Counted from the first letter of the stretch, positions 25,445 to 34,140 are shown. The stretch is DNA of 64,000 bases from Ignavibacteriales bacterium (GCA_016700155.1 CP065001.1:4216001-4280000); one strand, 5' to 3'. Notes: a model not told the origin generated them from the sequence alone. Translations and numbers: made by a program.

Positions 25445-25748
25445 TAAATATATTTTTAGTAACATAATTAATAAAATACCTAACCTCTTTAATCCGTCAA
25501 AGACGGACAGGTAAGTAAAGAGTCCACATAGTGGCAGGCAAGACTGTAAGAAGAAAAAAATAGGATCGATCATTTGAATAGAGTTCTTAAGAAAAATAAA
25601 CACACAGAAAAATTTTTTAAATAATTATAAACCCGGTATTGTATTTTAACATCACACGCCGTTATACCACAAGAGTGAGAATAAACAGTGTTGATGTGTT
25701 GTTCAAAATATTGTACTTTTATTTGTGCAATATAAATTAGGAGTGATT
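25445..25748. other. Intergenic stretch built from repeats, possible degenerate attC
   Basis: Holds the small palindrome CCGTC-AAA-GACGG (25494-25506), repeat B (25515-25597), the TTTTTTAAATAATTAT piece of repeat A, and ACGCCGTTATACC (25657-25669). The last resembles the ACGCCGTTAGGC right end of the attC site, but a matching left core was not found. ACCTAAC at 25479-25485 is only a partial fit. Confidence 0.5.
25515..25597. repeat. Accessory-stretch intergenic repeat B, copy 1
   Basis: GTAAAGAGTCCACATAGTGGC then AGGCAAGACTGTAAG and GGATCGATCA. It matches 27166-27250 with few changes. One copy follows the lipoprotein gene and one follows the DUF4272 gene. Confidence 0.75.
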
Positions 25749-26027
25749 ATGCATAAAATACAATTAGATCAGGATATTCAACCATTATCTGAATTTCGTT
25801 CCAAGGTGGCATTTTATTTTGATAAAGTAAAAAAAACCAAGAGACCATTGGTTATTACTCAAAATGGAAAAAGCTCTGCTATATTGTTAGATGTATCAGA
25901 ATACCAGTCATTAGTTGACAAAATAGAAGTCTTGGAAGAGATACGACTGGCAGAGGCACAAATAGATCAGGGGAAAGGAATTACACACCAGCAAATAAAG
26001 AAGAAATATTCCAATAAAACCAAATGA
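25749..26027 (+). CDS. Phd/YefM-family antitoxin
   Basis: 92 residues from ATG 25749, preceded by TAGGAGTG; a GTG 24 bases upstream is also in frame. The N-terminal half matches the Phd/YefM fold: PLSEFRSKVAFYFDKVKKTK, then RPLVITQNGKSSAILLDVSEYQSL. This is the DNA-binding, autorepressing part. The C-terminal tail (about 60-92) would wrap the toxin. It overlaps the toxin gene by 4 bases (ATGA), the normal arrangement of a toxin-antitoxin operon. Such pairs are common cargo of integron cassette arrays, where they stabilise neighbouring cassettes. Confidence 0.92.
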   Translation: MHKIQLDQDIQPLSEFRSKVAFYFDKVKKTKRPLVITQNGKSSAILLDVSEYQSLVDKIEVLEEIRLAEAQIDQGKGITHQQIKKKYSNKTK

Positions 26028-26317
26028 AAATAATCTGGTCTCCGTTAGCTGCTGAAAGATTGGATAGGGTTTATGAATTTATCGCTGAAGATAATTTACC
26101 GGCAGCAAAAAAAATGGTTGACAGAATTATTAAGAGAATTGATACGTTATCAAAAAATCCAGAAAGAGGAAGGAAAGTACCGGAAACAAACAGGGAAGAA
26201 ATCCGGGAAGTATTTGAAGGAGAATACCGGATAATTTACCGGATGGAATCTGGGATAGTTCATATTCTTACCATAAGGAATTTCAAACAAGTATTACTCC
26301 CAAAAGATATAAAGTAG
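26024..26317 (+). CDS. RelE/ParE-family toxin
   Basis: 97 residues with the compact RelE/ParE fold: WSPLAAERLDRVYEFIAEDN, then LSKNPERGRKVPE, REVFEGEYRIIYRME and the end HILTIRNFKQVL. The pattern L-x-x-x-P-x-x-G-R-x-V-P ... E-x-R-I-I-Y-R fits ParE-like members, which inhibit gyrase or cut ribosome-bound mRNA; the sequence alone does not decide. Translation is coupled to the antitoxin by the ATGA overlap. It is followed by repeat A. Confidence 0.92.
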   Translation: MKIIWSPLAAERLDRVYEFIAEDNLPAAKKMVDRIIKRIDTLSKNPERGRKVPETNREEIREVFEGEYRIIYRMESGIVHILTIRNFKQVLLPKDIK

Positions 26318-26324
26318 TTTTCCA

Positions 26325-26392
26325 TATCGGCTAACTTGTTCAAATTAGTTCTAATAAAAAGTTTTAAATAATTATTGGCAGGTGTGGTTTCC
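26325..26392. repeat. Accessory-stretch intergenic repeat A, copy 2
   Basis: TCGGCTAACTTGTTCAAAT ... GTTTTAAATAATTATTGGCAG, matching 24876-24946. It contains GGCTAAC, but the copy inside the attC loop reads GGCACTC at that place, so this is not taken as an attC core. Confidence 0.65.
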
Positions 26393-26439
26393 TTGGCTTC
26401 CTTGATTTAGGAGGCGGGTTAGTTGCAAAACAGGATAAA

Positions 26440-27144
26440 TTGTTTTTAAGAAAAAAAATAAAAGATCAGAAACCAAATTACTATTTTGATGATGATTCAA
26501 TTAGACAACCTTCATTTCAAAGAAAGGTTAGAAATGAAGATATTATTCTGAAATTGGGACTTGAAATAAATTATTCGCTTCCAGTTATCGAAGATGAAAA
26601 TGAAACAAAATTTAGAACTTCCCAGGAGATTGTAAAGAGAATAATAATTTTATATACATTATGCTCAATTGCTCAGGGAGAAAGTAAGGATGGAATTGTT
26701 GATTGGTTTAAGAGTAACAGATATTGGGATGAAGTAAGCCCAAAAGAAAAAGAATTTATTGAATCAATTAATCCATCAGGACAAGAAACAATTGCAATAA
26801 CCTGGCGCAGCGAAGCAATTTATATTCTTCTTTGGGTACTGGGATTTTTAGATAAAATTGAAATTCCATTCCAGCAATCTGATGTTCAGGTCATTGAAAA
26901 AATAATGAGTGAGGTTTTGAAAACTAAGGACAATTTATTTTCAAAAGCAAAACTTAGATCAAATTCAGAAATACTTGACCAGCTTGATTTAATATATCGG
27001 TTGCATTGGTATGTAAGAAATCAGCAACTCAATAATCGAAAAGTGAAAAAAGTTGATCAAGAAGTGGTTTATGAATGGCATTATGCGTTGAATTGGGTTA
27101 CATATTACGATGAAAATTGGGATGATATAACAACAGATACTTAA
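26440..27144 (+). CDS. DUF4272-like protein
   Basis: 234 residues if the TTG at 26440 is the start. Hallmarks of DUF4272 are WRSEAIYILLWVLGFLDKIE (about 128-147) and, at the end, ILDQLDLIYRLHWYVRNQQ with VVYEWHYALNWVTYYDENWD. The family has no known function. There is no ATG and no clear ribosome site; the frame stays open upstream to 26368, through repeat A and GGAGGCGGG. The true start is uncertain and the gene could be 5-prime truncated by insertion of the repeat. Low-GC codons match the neighbouring cassette-type genes. Confidence 0.7.
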   Translation: MFLRKKIKDQKPNYYFDDDSIRQPSFQRKVRNEDIILKLGLEINYSLPVIEDENETKFRTSQEIVKRIIILYTLCSIAQGESKDGIVDWFKSNRYWDEVSPKEKEFIESINPSGQETIAITWRSEAIYILLWVLGFLDKIEIPFQQSDVQVIEKIMSEVLKTKDNLFSKAKLRSNSEILDQLDLIYRLHWYVRNQQLNNRKVKKVDQEVVYEWHYALNWVTYYDENWDDITTDT

Positions 27145-27165
27145 TGCACCTGACATTTTTAATAG

Positions 27166-27250
27166 GTAAAGAGTCCACATAGTGACAGGTAATACTGTAA
27201 AAAAAATAGTTCGGGTCGATCAGACTGACTTAGAGTTATTTTTTTAAGGG
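27166..27250. repeat. Accessory-stretch intergenic repeat B, copy 2
   Basis: GTAAAGAGTCCACATAGTGAC, AGGTAATACTGTAA and GGGTCGATCAG match 25515-25597. It marks the right end of the accessory stretch, 22 bases after the DUF4272 stop. Confidence 0.75.
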
Positions 27251-27273
27251 AATAATGTTTAATGTGACAAAAC

Positions 27274-27307
27274 AAAGATGACATCTTAAGGAAAAGATGT
27301 CATCTTT
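27274..27307. terminator. Strong hairpin terminator
   Basis: AAAGATGACATCTT / AAGATGTCATCTTT, 14-base arms with a 6-base loop. On the minus strand it is followed by TTTGTTTTG, so it ends the operon that stops at 27332. It may also stop transcription from the accessory stretch. Confidence 0.85.
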
Positions 27308-27331
27308 CATTTCTGATGTGAGAATTTTTTA

Positions 27332-28129
27332 TCAATTCAGTTTAACACTAAACTTATACTTCATCGGGCTGGTGTCCATATTCATTCCGGGTCCTCTTCC
27401 AAAGCCTCTTCCTTCGGGACGTTCGCCCATATTGCCGGGCATCTGTTCGTCATCCATTTCACCCATACCTTCAGGCATTCTTCTTCGCATATCCAATCTT
27501 TCCATTTCTCCCGTTTCAAAAGTTATGTTAACGGATTTTCCCGCACCGGAATTCAGCGCTCCTTTAATATCATGGTTTGAACGGAAAGGGATTTTAAGTT
27601 CATAGAAAAATTTGCCGTCGGTAACATCAATATTCGCTCTATAAGTTTCACCATTTAGCGGAAACGCGTTCAACACAAAATTATTTTCTTTAACAATGTA
27701 TAGTTCATTCTGCATCCCAAGCATATTTTTAATTCTTGAATCATCACCCTGTGGAGGCTGCATTTCAGTATTTTCCCTGCGCATCTGTATAAGCTCGGAC
27801 GGATCAGCTTTATCGGGATATCTAACTCCGATCATATCATCTGAGTTTTCAGGCTCAAGCCAGATGGTTAATCCGCCGCGCAGCATTTTCATAATCTTGT
27901 TCCTGTCGCTTGTAACAAGACAGAGATAAAGATCTGATGCGTTGTTTTTAAATCCGAACGAAATGTTTTCTCCATCGATATATGTCAGGTTGTGCCAGTC
28001 GGTTTGATTTCCATCAATAATGATCTCATTATCAGTGACAGATGAACTTACCTCCCGCGATGAAGAACATCCCCAAAAGAATACAATGACTGCCGCTGTT
28101 AAAAACTTTAATAAAAATATTTTGTACAT
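27332..28129 (-). CDS. Lipoprotein with CBM9-like domain, partner of the barrel gene upstream
   Basis: 265 residues. A lipobox at FFWGC (Cys about 20) is followed by NEIIIDGNQTDWHNLTYIDG, the opening typical of carbohydrate-binding-module-9-like domains, then a beta sandwich ending near 205. The C-terminus is Met/Gly/Arg/Pro-rich and low-complexity (MPEGMGEMDDEQMPGNMG), followed by PMKYKFSVKLN. It starts 11 bases after the TonB-receptor-type gene on the same strand, so the two form an operon. The lipoprotein may be a surface or periplasmic companion of that barrel. No ligand can be named. Confidence 0.78.
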   Translation of the reverse strand: MYKIFLLKFLTAAVIVFFWGCSSSREVSSSVTDNEIIIDGNQTDWHNLTYIDGENISFGFKNNASDLYLCLVTSDRNKIMKMLRGGLTIWLEPENSDDMIGVRYPDKADPSELIQMRRENTEMQPPQGDDSRIKNMLGMQNELYIVKENNFVLNAFPLNGETYRANIDVTDGKFFYELKIPFRSNHDIKGALNSGAGKSVNITFETGEMERLDMRRRMPEGMGEMDDEQMPGNMGERPEGRGFGRGPGMNMDTSPMKYKFSVKLN

Positions 28130-28140
28130 AATGCTGTTCT

Positions 28141-30948
28141 TTATTTAAATGGACTGATATTATAAATAAACGAAAGGAAAAAATATCTTCCGATCACGTT
28201 TGTTTCAGAATCTTCTGTGTAAGACTCACTCGTTGTTCTGGTAATATTTGTGTTCTGATTCAGCAGATCATAGACCGTAAAACGAATTTCACCGCTGTTA
28301 TCCGCAAATATTTTTTTGCCAACACTCGCGGTTAATAAAAATGAATTGGGTTCGTATTCACCGGAAACACCGCCATCATACCTGTGATTCAATTCACTTT
28401 GAAGAATAATACCTTCGTATACATCCCAGAATAATTTAACTCTTGATGACTGTGAGATATAATTTTCATTACTTGAAACGGAGCTTGAATTTTTAAGATC
28501 ATTGTACGTCGTATTGCTTGATATAGAAAAATCAAGCTGAGTGCCGACATTGCTGGCAATTACAAATCCTGCGCCCGCGCGTAAAAATCCTGAAAAGTTT
28601 TTAATTCCATTTATCAAAGCTGGTGTGCGTGTGTAATTCAGATTTATATTCAGGTTCAGGTTAGATTTGATGAGGCTTACAGGAATACCATAACTTAAAA
28701 AAGAACGAAGGCTATAGTAGCCGTCAAGATTTTCATAGGTTGTTAAGCGGCTGCCGCGGTTTAATGAAATACCATTCGGGAGAATTGTATCTCTCGTCGC
28801 AATTGTTGTACTGCTTCCTATATAATCTTTTGTAATCGATCCTCCGACCATAACAAAAAGTGAAGTCATACTTTCAAAAAAGATGTTTGAATATCTCATT
28901 GAAAAAAAGTGCCTGTAATCCTGTTTGAGGTTCGGATTTCCTGTTGAAAGCTGAACGGGGTTTGAGTTATTAACAACATTCTGTAATTGCTGAACCGAAG
29001 GATCTGTGTTAAAAGTCCTGTAAAAAAATCCGTAACTCTGGTCACGCGATCTTCCATACCGCAGCCTTACCGATGGCAGCCAGGAGTAAAAAGTTTTTTC
29101 GAGTGATGTAACCAAAGGAAAAGTCTGATCATTATTCAGGCGAGCGATTGAAAAGTTTAAATTAGCGTTTACGGAAAGATCGTTCATCTGGTAGTTATAA
29201 CCCGTACCGAATGTATTTGTGTGGTATATTTTTTTGTAAACGCTGCTCAGACTTGTATCCGTTACCGAGTAGGAATTCTGCTGATCAGAATATGCCAAAG
29301 CTTCCTGATCACTTTTTTCCTGTGAGTATGAAATTGCTGCGTTGAACATTAGCTGTGAATTATCGCTTAATGGTTCTGTGTATGTAATATCTGCCGATCC
29401 GGAATATCCATTCTGCAAAACATCGGTCAGTTGGTCTATTGTGTCGGATTCTGCAGGATTGTTGTTGTAAATATTTTCCGAATAAAGTTTTTTATCACCA
29501 TCATTTTTTTTGTAAGAAGAATTAAAACTTAACGCAATTGTTCTGCCTTTTACGGGGAACTGGTGGCGATAGAGTAACTGTGATGAGGCGTTAATCGCGC
29601 TTAAGTCGGATGAATAAATATTTTTAGTTGAATTCAGTTCTTCAAAAGCAGTTACAGTTTTTCCGTTTGATGAATATCTCTGGTCGTTCTGCTGCAAAGA
29701 AAAACGGGGAATAAATCTTATTGAGTTGGATGAATCGATATTGTAATCAACTCTTAGATTAAAGCGATGGTTTGTGTTGTCGTTTACAGAAAGAGAATTT
29801 TCTGAGTAGTTTTGTCCCGCAGTATTTGATAAAAAGTAGCTTCGGTTAAGTAATGATACCGCATCATTATCCGACCTGTTAAAAAAATAACTTCCGCTTA
29901 TTTCAAAACCGTTCCACCATTTGTCAACATAATTTAATCCAAACGCTTTTGTTTGAGTTAATCCGTTGAGAGAATTCACTAAAAAGTCTGAAGCACTGCC
30001 GCCGAAAAATCCCTGACCGGGAACGCCTCCCGGAGGCATCTGACCTCTTCCGGGACCCTGGAAGAATCTTCCACCGCCTCTGCCCCCCGATGAACTCATT
30101 ACTCCGAGCAGATCTTCGTTGGAAAAGTTCTGTTCATTAATATTATTAAGCTGACCAAGAATGGAAATTCTTCTGTCGTTATCAAAGAAATTAATATTTC
30201 CTCCGGCGGCATGCTTTTCCTCATTACCATATCCGGCAGAAAATTTTCCGAAAGTACCTTCCTGGATTTTCATTCTTGTAATAACATTAATCGCTTTTGT
30301 TGTATTACCGTCATCGAATCCCGTAAACTGTGATTGTTCGCTTTGCTGATCGAAGACCTGTATGCGTTCAATTATTTCTGCGGGAATATTTTTTAATGTC
30401 GCGTTCGGATCATCACCAAAAAATGGTTTTCCGTCAACAAGTACACGCTTAACATCTTCTCCTTGCGATTGTATTTTTCCATCCTGTACGGTAACGCCGG
30501 GTAGTTTTGTAACAAGGTCTTCCGCAGAAGCGTCTTTGTGAGTTTTAAATGCGTCGGCATTGTATATGGTTGTATCGCCGCTTTGAACAGCAGGCGGAGT
30601 TTCTCCAATCACTTTAACTTCTTCGGTTTCGATTGAAACTTCGGTTAATAAAATTTTTCCAAGGTCGATTGAATTTGTACCAAACTCGACAGGCTGATTT
30701 TGCGTCCTGTAGCCCACATAACTAATGTTCAAAATGTATTTTGCCGGTCTTAGATTTTCAAACCGGAAAACTCCTTTACTGTCGGAAGTGATACCGCGAA
30801 ATGTGGAATCGGGAAGTTGATACAGAATTACATTTGCGGAAGAAAGGAAGTGCCCGTCGTTCGAATCAATTAACTGTCCCTGTAAAAACCTGTTTTGAGA
30901 AAAAGTACTTATAGAAAAAAGAACCACGAGAGCCAGAATATTTTTCAT
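28141..30948 (-). CDS. TonB-receptor-type outer-membrane barrel with carboxypeptidase-regulatory domain
   Basis: 935 residues. Signal peptide (1-18), then a CarboxypepD-regulatory-like beta sandwich (about 22-105: GQLIDSNDGHFLSSANVILY ... SYVGYRTQ), a plug-like region (about 120-205: EDLVTKLPGVTVQDGKI ... RVLVDGKPFFGDD) and a long beta-barrel of the OMP_b-brl_3 type ending FLSFIYNISPF. A Gly/Arg/Pro-rich loop lies near 295-325 (GGRGGGRFFQGPGRGQ). No TonB box is obvious after the signal peptide, as is common for this subgroup. Probably imports or secretes an unknown substrate. AGGAA precedes ATG 30948. Operon with the lipoprotein at 27332. Confidence 0.88.
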   Translation of the reverse strand: MKNILALVVLFSISTFSQNRFLQGQLIDSNDGHFLSSANVILYQLPDSTFRGITSDSKGVFRFENLRPAKYILNISYVGYRTQNQPVEFGTNSIDLGKILLTEVSIETEEVKVIGETPPAVQSGDTTIYNADAFKTHKDASAEDLVTKLPGVTVQDGKIQSQGEDVKRVLVDGKPFFGDDPNATLKNIPAEIIERIQVFDQQSEQSQFTGFDDGNTTKAINVITRMKIQEGTFGKFSAGYGNEEKHAAGGNINFFDNDRRISILGQLNNINEQNFSNEDLLGVMSSSGGRGGGRFFQGPGRGQMPPGGVPGQGFFGGSASDFLVNSLNGLTQTKAFGLNYVDKWWNGFEISGSYFFNRSDNDAVSLLNRSYFLSNTAGQNYSENSLSVNDNTNHRFNLRVDYNIDSSNSIRFIPRFSLQQNDQRYSSNGKTVTAFEELNSTKNIYSSDLSAINASSQLLYRHQFPVKGRTIALSFNSSYKKNDGDKKLYSENIYNNNPAESDTIDQLTDVLQNGYSGSADITYTEPLSDNSQLMFNAAISYSQEKSDQEALAYSDQQNSYSVTDTSLSSVYKKIYHTNTFGTGYNYQMNDLSVNANLNFSIARLNNDQTFPLVTSLEKTFYSWLPSVRLRYGRSRDQSYGFFYRTFNTDPSVQQLQNVVNNSNPVQLSTGNPNLKQDYRHFFSMRYSNIFFESMTSLFVMVGGSITKDYIGSSTTIATRDTILPNGISLNRGSRLTTYENLDGYYSLRSFLSYGIPVSLIKSNLNLNINLNYTRTPALINGIKNFSGFLRAGAGFVIASNVGTQLDFSISSNTTYNDLKNSSSVSSNENYISQSSRVKLFWDVYEGIILQSELNHRYDGGVSGEYEPNSFLLTASVGKKIFADNSGEIRFTVYDLLNQNTNITRTTSESYTEDSETNVIGRYFFLSFIYNISPFK

Positions 30949-31220
30949 AGATGTTCCTGAAAATCAACATTGTTTAGACAACCGAGAATGTTATGAAGTT
31001 TAACATTGAATTTACATTCCGGTTTTTAGACTCCGCCCGAATTATAATTCTTTCGCAGGAGGGAATAAAATCTAAAAAAATAATTATGATAGTGTTTAAT
31101 GAGTAAAAAATATTTATTTTCTCACCGCAGGTCTGCTTCATTCTTAATCAGTAATCTTCCGGACAAGGCTATCTCTGAGTTAACTCAGCATTAATTTCAA
31201 TTTAAATGAAAGGAAATTTT

Positions 31221-31694
31221 ATGAGTCAGGATAAAATTAAAATCAGCGGGGTACAGGGAGACGTTATAGGAGTAAAAGTTTCCGGACAGGGAAATGTTGT
31301 CGGTAAAAACATTACTGTATCAGGAACAATTAATATTAATTCGAAAGAACTCGAGAAAGTCCCCGATAAATATGCTGAAGGATTGAAGTCATTTACGGAA
31401 AATGTTAACAAAGAATTAACTGCTAATAATGTTGAGCCGGAAAAGATTCAACCGGTACAGGAAAGTATTGAAGAGCTGACAAAGGAAGTTCAGGACATTC
31501 CCCCCGCAGAAGAACTGCCGACTACAAAAAAGAAAAAAATAGGGGCAAAACTTGCGGCGGTTGCGGAAGGGCTGTTGAAACTATTGCCTAAAACAGCGCA
31601 GACAATCGCAGCGTTTACCCCGTTAGCACCGTTCAGTGAACTGATTGGTGAGGGCGTTGAAGCATTGGTGAAGGGAATACAAAAAGAGGTTTAG
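31221..31694 (+). CDS. Unrecognised protein A of a two-gene unit (shared GDVIG...GN motif)
   Basis: 157 residues from ATG 31221 with an AAAGGAA site; ATG 31206 is an upstream alternative. Residues 4-33 are a short beta-rich motif, K-I-K-I-S-G-V-Q-G-D-V-I-G-V-K-V-S-G-Q-G-N-V-V-G-K-N-I, repeated in altered form at the start of the next gene. Residues 45-105 look helical and acidic; residues 106-155 start with KKKKIGAKLAAVAEGLLKLL and are amphipathic and glycine-containing, suited to membrane contact. No signal peptide. I do not recognise the family. The motif recalls N-terminal tags seen in front of bacterial conflict-system effectors, but that is only a resemblance. Confidence 0.75.
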   Translation: MSQDKIKISGVQGDVIGVKVSGQGNVVGKNITVSGTININSKELEKVPDKYAEGLKSFTENVNKELTANNVEPEKIQPVQESIEELTKEVQDIPPAEELPTTKKKKIGAKLAAVAEGLLKLLPKTAQTIAAFTPLAPFSELIGEGVEALVKGIQKEV

Positions 31695-31696
31695 TG

Positions 31697-32851
31697 ATGG
31701 ATGAAGACAAGATTAAAATGAAAGACATTAACGGAGATATCCTCGGGGCAAACATCTCCGGTCAGAGTAATACTGTTAAGAAAGAAGAATATCACGGAAC
31801 AGTAATTCATCACACATATAATATTTACGGTAGCGATGCGGCATTAAAACATGTTAACGCTTTCCGTACAGATGTAAATCCGGACGAGGCTGCCGGGCTT
31901 AACTCAAATAATACTCCGGATGAAAAACAGAAAATAGAAATTAATAATCTCTATGAACGAATAGTAAAACTTGAACAGAGCGGAACAAAGATTGAAAGCA
32001 TACAAAGCGGTACAGAAAAAATAACCCGCATTGAACTCACGATAAAGAAAGCTGTACTGCTTTCTACCGAGGCGGAACAATTGTGGATTGATCACGTTTC
32101 CAAACGGACAGCAGAATCGGGAGGAAATGTTTCGGATCAGAATGAACTGAGAAAGGGATTTGATAATCTCACATACAACCGCAGGCTGCTTGACGCGTAT
32201 TCGCTTCTTGAACAAGCTAACCAGGAAGATCCCACAAATACGGAAGTTCTTCTTAATATGGCAAAACTGTTAATGGTGCTTACACCGGATGATCCAACAG
32301 ATGAAGAAAAATTATTATACCGGATTCAGAATCTTTTAACTGAACCTAAAAACGATAATGAAAAATTCAGGCTTGCCCAGGCAAATTTTTTATTAGCAAC
32401 AACGCGTAAACCTTATAACATATCGTGGCTGCAAAGTTCAAAAAAGATGTTCCAGGATCTTGGCCGGGCAGAATGGGTTTCGCACATTGATACTTTAATG
32501 CAGCAGGATAATTCGCAACCTCAGCAGCAGACACAAAGCAATATGCCACAGCAGCAGTTTTCACCGGCGGGCAAATGGTTTGTAAAGATAAATGATTTTG
32601 CAGGCAGCACAATGAATATTGAATTGCAGATGAATGGATCATTCAGCGGGGTGCAGCAATCATACGGGTTTAATCTTACCGCAACAGGTAACTGGAGTTT
32701 TGATCCTTACTCAAATACTCTTTTCATTCAGGGATGGGTAAACGGGTTTCAACCATTTATGATGCAGGTGTTTATTCAGAATATTTTTCAAAATGGTTTT
32801 AACGGGATAGACGGAAGCGGAATAGGATATCAATTCACAAAATCCCAATAA
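31697..32851 (+). CDS. Unrecognised protein B of the two-gene unit (tag, helical region, beta domain)
   Basis: 384 residues from ATG 31697, three bases after the stop of protein A; GTG 31694 would overlap that stop. N-terminus D-K-I-K-M-K-D-I-N-G-D-I-L-G-A-N-I-S-G-Q-S-N-T-V mirrors protein A. A coiled coil (about 75-115, EIKINNLYERIVKLEQSG-like) and a TPR-like stretch (about 150-260, LLDAYSLLEQANQEDPTNTE) follow. A Gln-rich linker leads to a C-terminal beta domain opening AGKWFVKINDFAGSTMNIEL. Probably cytoplasmic and working with protein A. Function unknown; the architecture suggests a scaffold or sensor. Confidence 0.78.
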   Translation: MDEDKIKMKDINGDILGANISGQSNTVKKEEYHGTVIHHTYNIYGSDAALKHVNAFRTDVNPDEAAGLNSNNTPDEKQKIEINNLYERIVKLEQSGTKIESIQSGTEKITRIELTIKKAVLLSTEAEQLWIDHVSKRTAESGGNVSDQNELRKGFDNLTYNRRLLDAYSLLEQANQEDPTNTEVLLNMAKLLMVLTPDDPTDEEKLLYRIQNLLTEPKNDNEKFRLAQANFLLATTRKPYNISWLQSSKKMFQDLGRAEWVSHIDTLMQQDNSQPQQQTQSNMPQQQFSPAGKWFVKINDFAGSTMNIELQMNGSFSGVQQSYGFNLTATGNWSFDPYSNTLFIQGWVNGFQPFMMQVFIQNIFQNGFNGIDGSGIGYQFTKSQ

Positions 32852-32920
32852 AAATTTATTATTTAAACTATTATTGGTTTTGCGGAATCTTATTGAATGA
32901 ACAAAACAATAGGAGGTCGC

Positions 32921-33406
32921 ATGTATCGTATAATCAATTCAACACTTACTGTTTTTCTTCTTTCACTTTTTATTTACACATCTGCATTTGCCGGCGGATT
33001 TCATATCTCCGTTAAAAAGAGCAATGGGGAAAACTCTGCCTATGCAAAAAATGTTATGCTTGTGGTTCAGCCCTTTGGGTGTCATCAGCCGACGGATGCT
33101 GAAGTAAGCGGCACCGCAGAAGGCATTGTAAACGGAACAAGAAAAACAATTGATCTTAAGTTTGTCAGGAATGACAAAGGCGAATCAACACTTACCAAAC
33201 AATGGCCTGATGAAGGGGTCTGGGTAATTGCCATAAATGCCTCATACAATAATGCAAAAAGCAGTGCGCTTGTTGAGATTGGGACGGACTATAATCTTGT
33301 CCGCGCAAAAGATGATGACGGAATAAAAACGTTTCATAAAAAACTTGATAAAGCTGAAGTTGAATCATCGTTGAAAAAACATATTGCATCACTAAAAAAA
33401 GTTTAG
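32921..33406 (+). CDS. Exported protein of unknown function
   Basis: 161 residues. A perfect AGGAGG site precedes ATG 32921, which begins the signal peptide MYRIINSTLTVFLLSLFIYT with cleavage near AFAGG. The mature part is a beta-sandwich-like sequence (HISVKKSNGENSAYAKNVML, then GVWVIAINASYNN) with a single Cys in PFGCHQ and a basic helical end. It resembles no family I can name. It lies 69 bases after protein B and before a terminator, so it may or may not belong to that unit. Confidence 0.75.
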   Translation: MYRIINSTLTVFLLSLFIYTSAFAGGFHISVKKSNGENSAYAKNVMLVVQPFGCHQPTDAEVSGTAEGIVNGTRKTIDLKFVRNDKGESTLTKQWPDEGVWVIAINASYNNAKSSALVEIGTDYNLVRAKDDDGIKTFHKKLDKAEVESSLKKHIASLKKV

Positions 33407-33426
33407 AACCTTATAAACACAAAATT

Positions 33427-33454
33427 CCCGGGTTGTCAGATAACACAGCCCGGG
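33427..33454 (+). terminator. Hairpin after the exported-protein gene
   Basis: CCCGGGTTGT / ACAGCCCGGG (one G-U pair) with an 8-base loop, followed by TAATTCTTTACTTCTTTTA, 20 bases after the stop. Confidence 0.65.
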
Positions 33455-33564
33455 TAATTCTTTACTTCTTTTATTTACTATCCCTTCATTGCTTCTCACA
33501 ATTCAAATTATGTATTTTATACCGGGGACAATTAACCGGTTATAAACAATCTGGAGGAGTTGAG

Positions 33565-34140
33565 ATGGAATCAATCGTTACTCTCTGGCTTCCTATAGTG
33601 CTATCCGCTGTTGCTGTATTCCTGGTAAGTTCCGTGCTTCATATGGTATTCACTTATCACAACTCAGATTATAAAACTATTCCGAACGAGGAAAAGATAA
33701 TGGATGATCTGAGAAAATATAATATCCCCCCGGGCGATTATATGATCCCGTACCAGTCTGCCAACAAAGACAGAAACACTCCCGAGTTCAAAGAGAAACT
33801 TAACAAAGGACCTGTAATGGTTACTACAGTTTTTCCAACAGGTCAGATGAGCATGGGATCCAGCCTGGCTCTATGGTTTCTTTATGCCATTATTGTAGGA
33901 ATGGTTTGTGCATATGTGGTCTGGCATGCACTTATTCCGGGTGATCATTATCAATATGTTTTCAGGTTTGTGGGAATGACTGCATTTGCAGGCTACAGTC
34001 TTGCGTTAATGCAGAATAGTATCTGGTACAAAAAGAGCTGGACTGCAACTCTAAAATCAATGTTAGACGGCGTTATTTACGCCCTGCTTACTGCAGGTAT
34101 ATTCGGCTGGCTGTGGCCCGCTGCCGCGCCGATGCAATAA
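33565..34140 (+). CDS. Four-helix membrane protein of unknown function
   Basis: 191 residues from ATG 33565, preceded by GGAGGAG. Hydrophobic segments: about 5-27 (LWLPIVLSAVAVFLVSSVL), 95-117 (LALWFLYAIIVGMVCAYVV), 130-148 (VFRFVGMTAFAGYSLAL) and 165-185 (DGVIYALLTAGIFGWLWP). The loop between the first two is polar and Pro-rich (YNIPPGDYMIPYQSANKDRN). The upstream open frame is discarded because it reads through the terminator. Family not recognised with certainty. Inner-membrane location is likely. Confidence 0.8.
   Translation: MESIVTLWLPIVLSAVAVFLVSSVLHMVFTYHNSDYKTIPNEEKIMDDLRKYNIPPGDYMIPYQSANKDRNTPEFKEKLNKGPVMVTTVFPTGQMSMGSSLALWFLYAIIVGMVCAYVVWHALIPGDHYQYVFRFVGMTAFAGYSLALMQNSIWYKKSWTATLKSMLDGVIYALLTAGIFGWLWPAAAPMQ

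Noticed and set aside
25479..25669. ACCTAAC ... GTTATACC as an attC of the lipoprotein cassette
   Set aside because: The right end looks good (ACGCCGTTA), but the outer cores are not complementary and no inner arms were found. Left as possible degenerate site only.
26328..26424. GGCTAAC ... GTTAGTT as a second attC
   Set aside because: Only five core bases pair, the inner arms do not match, and the copy of this module inside the real attC loop has GGCACTC at this place.
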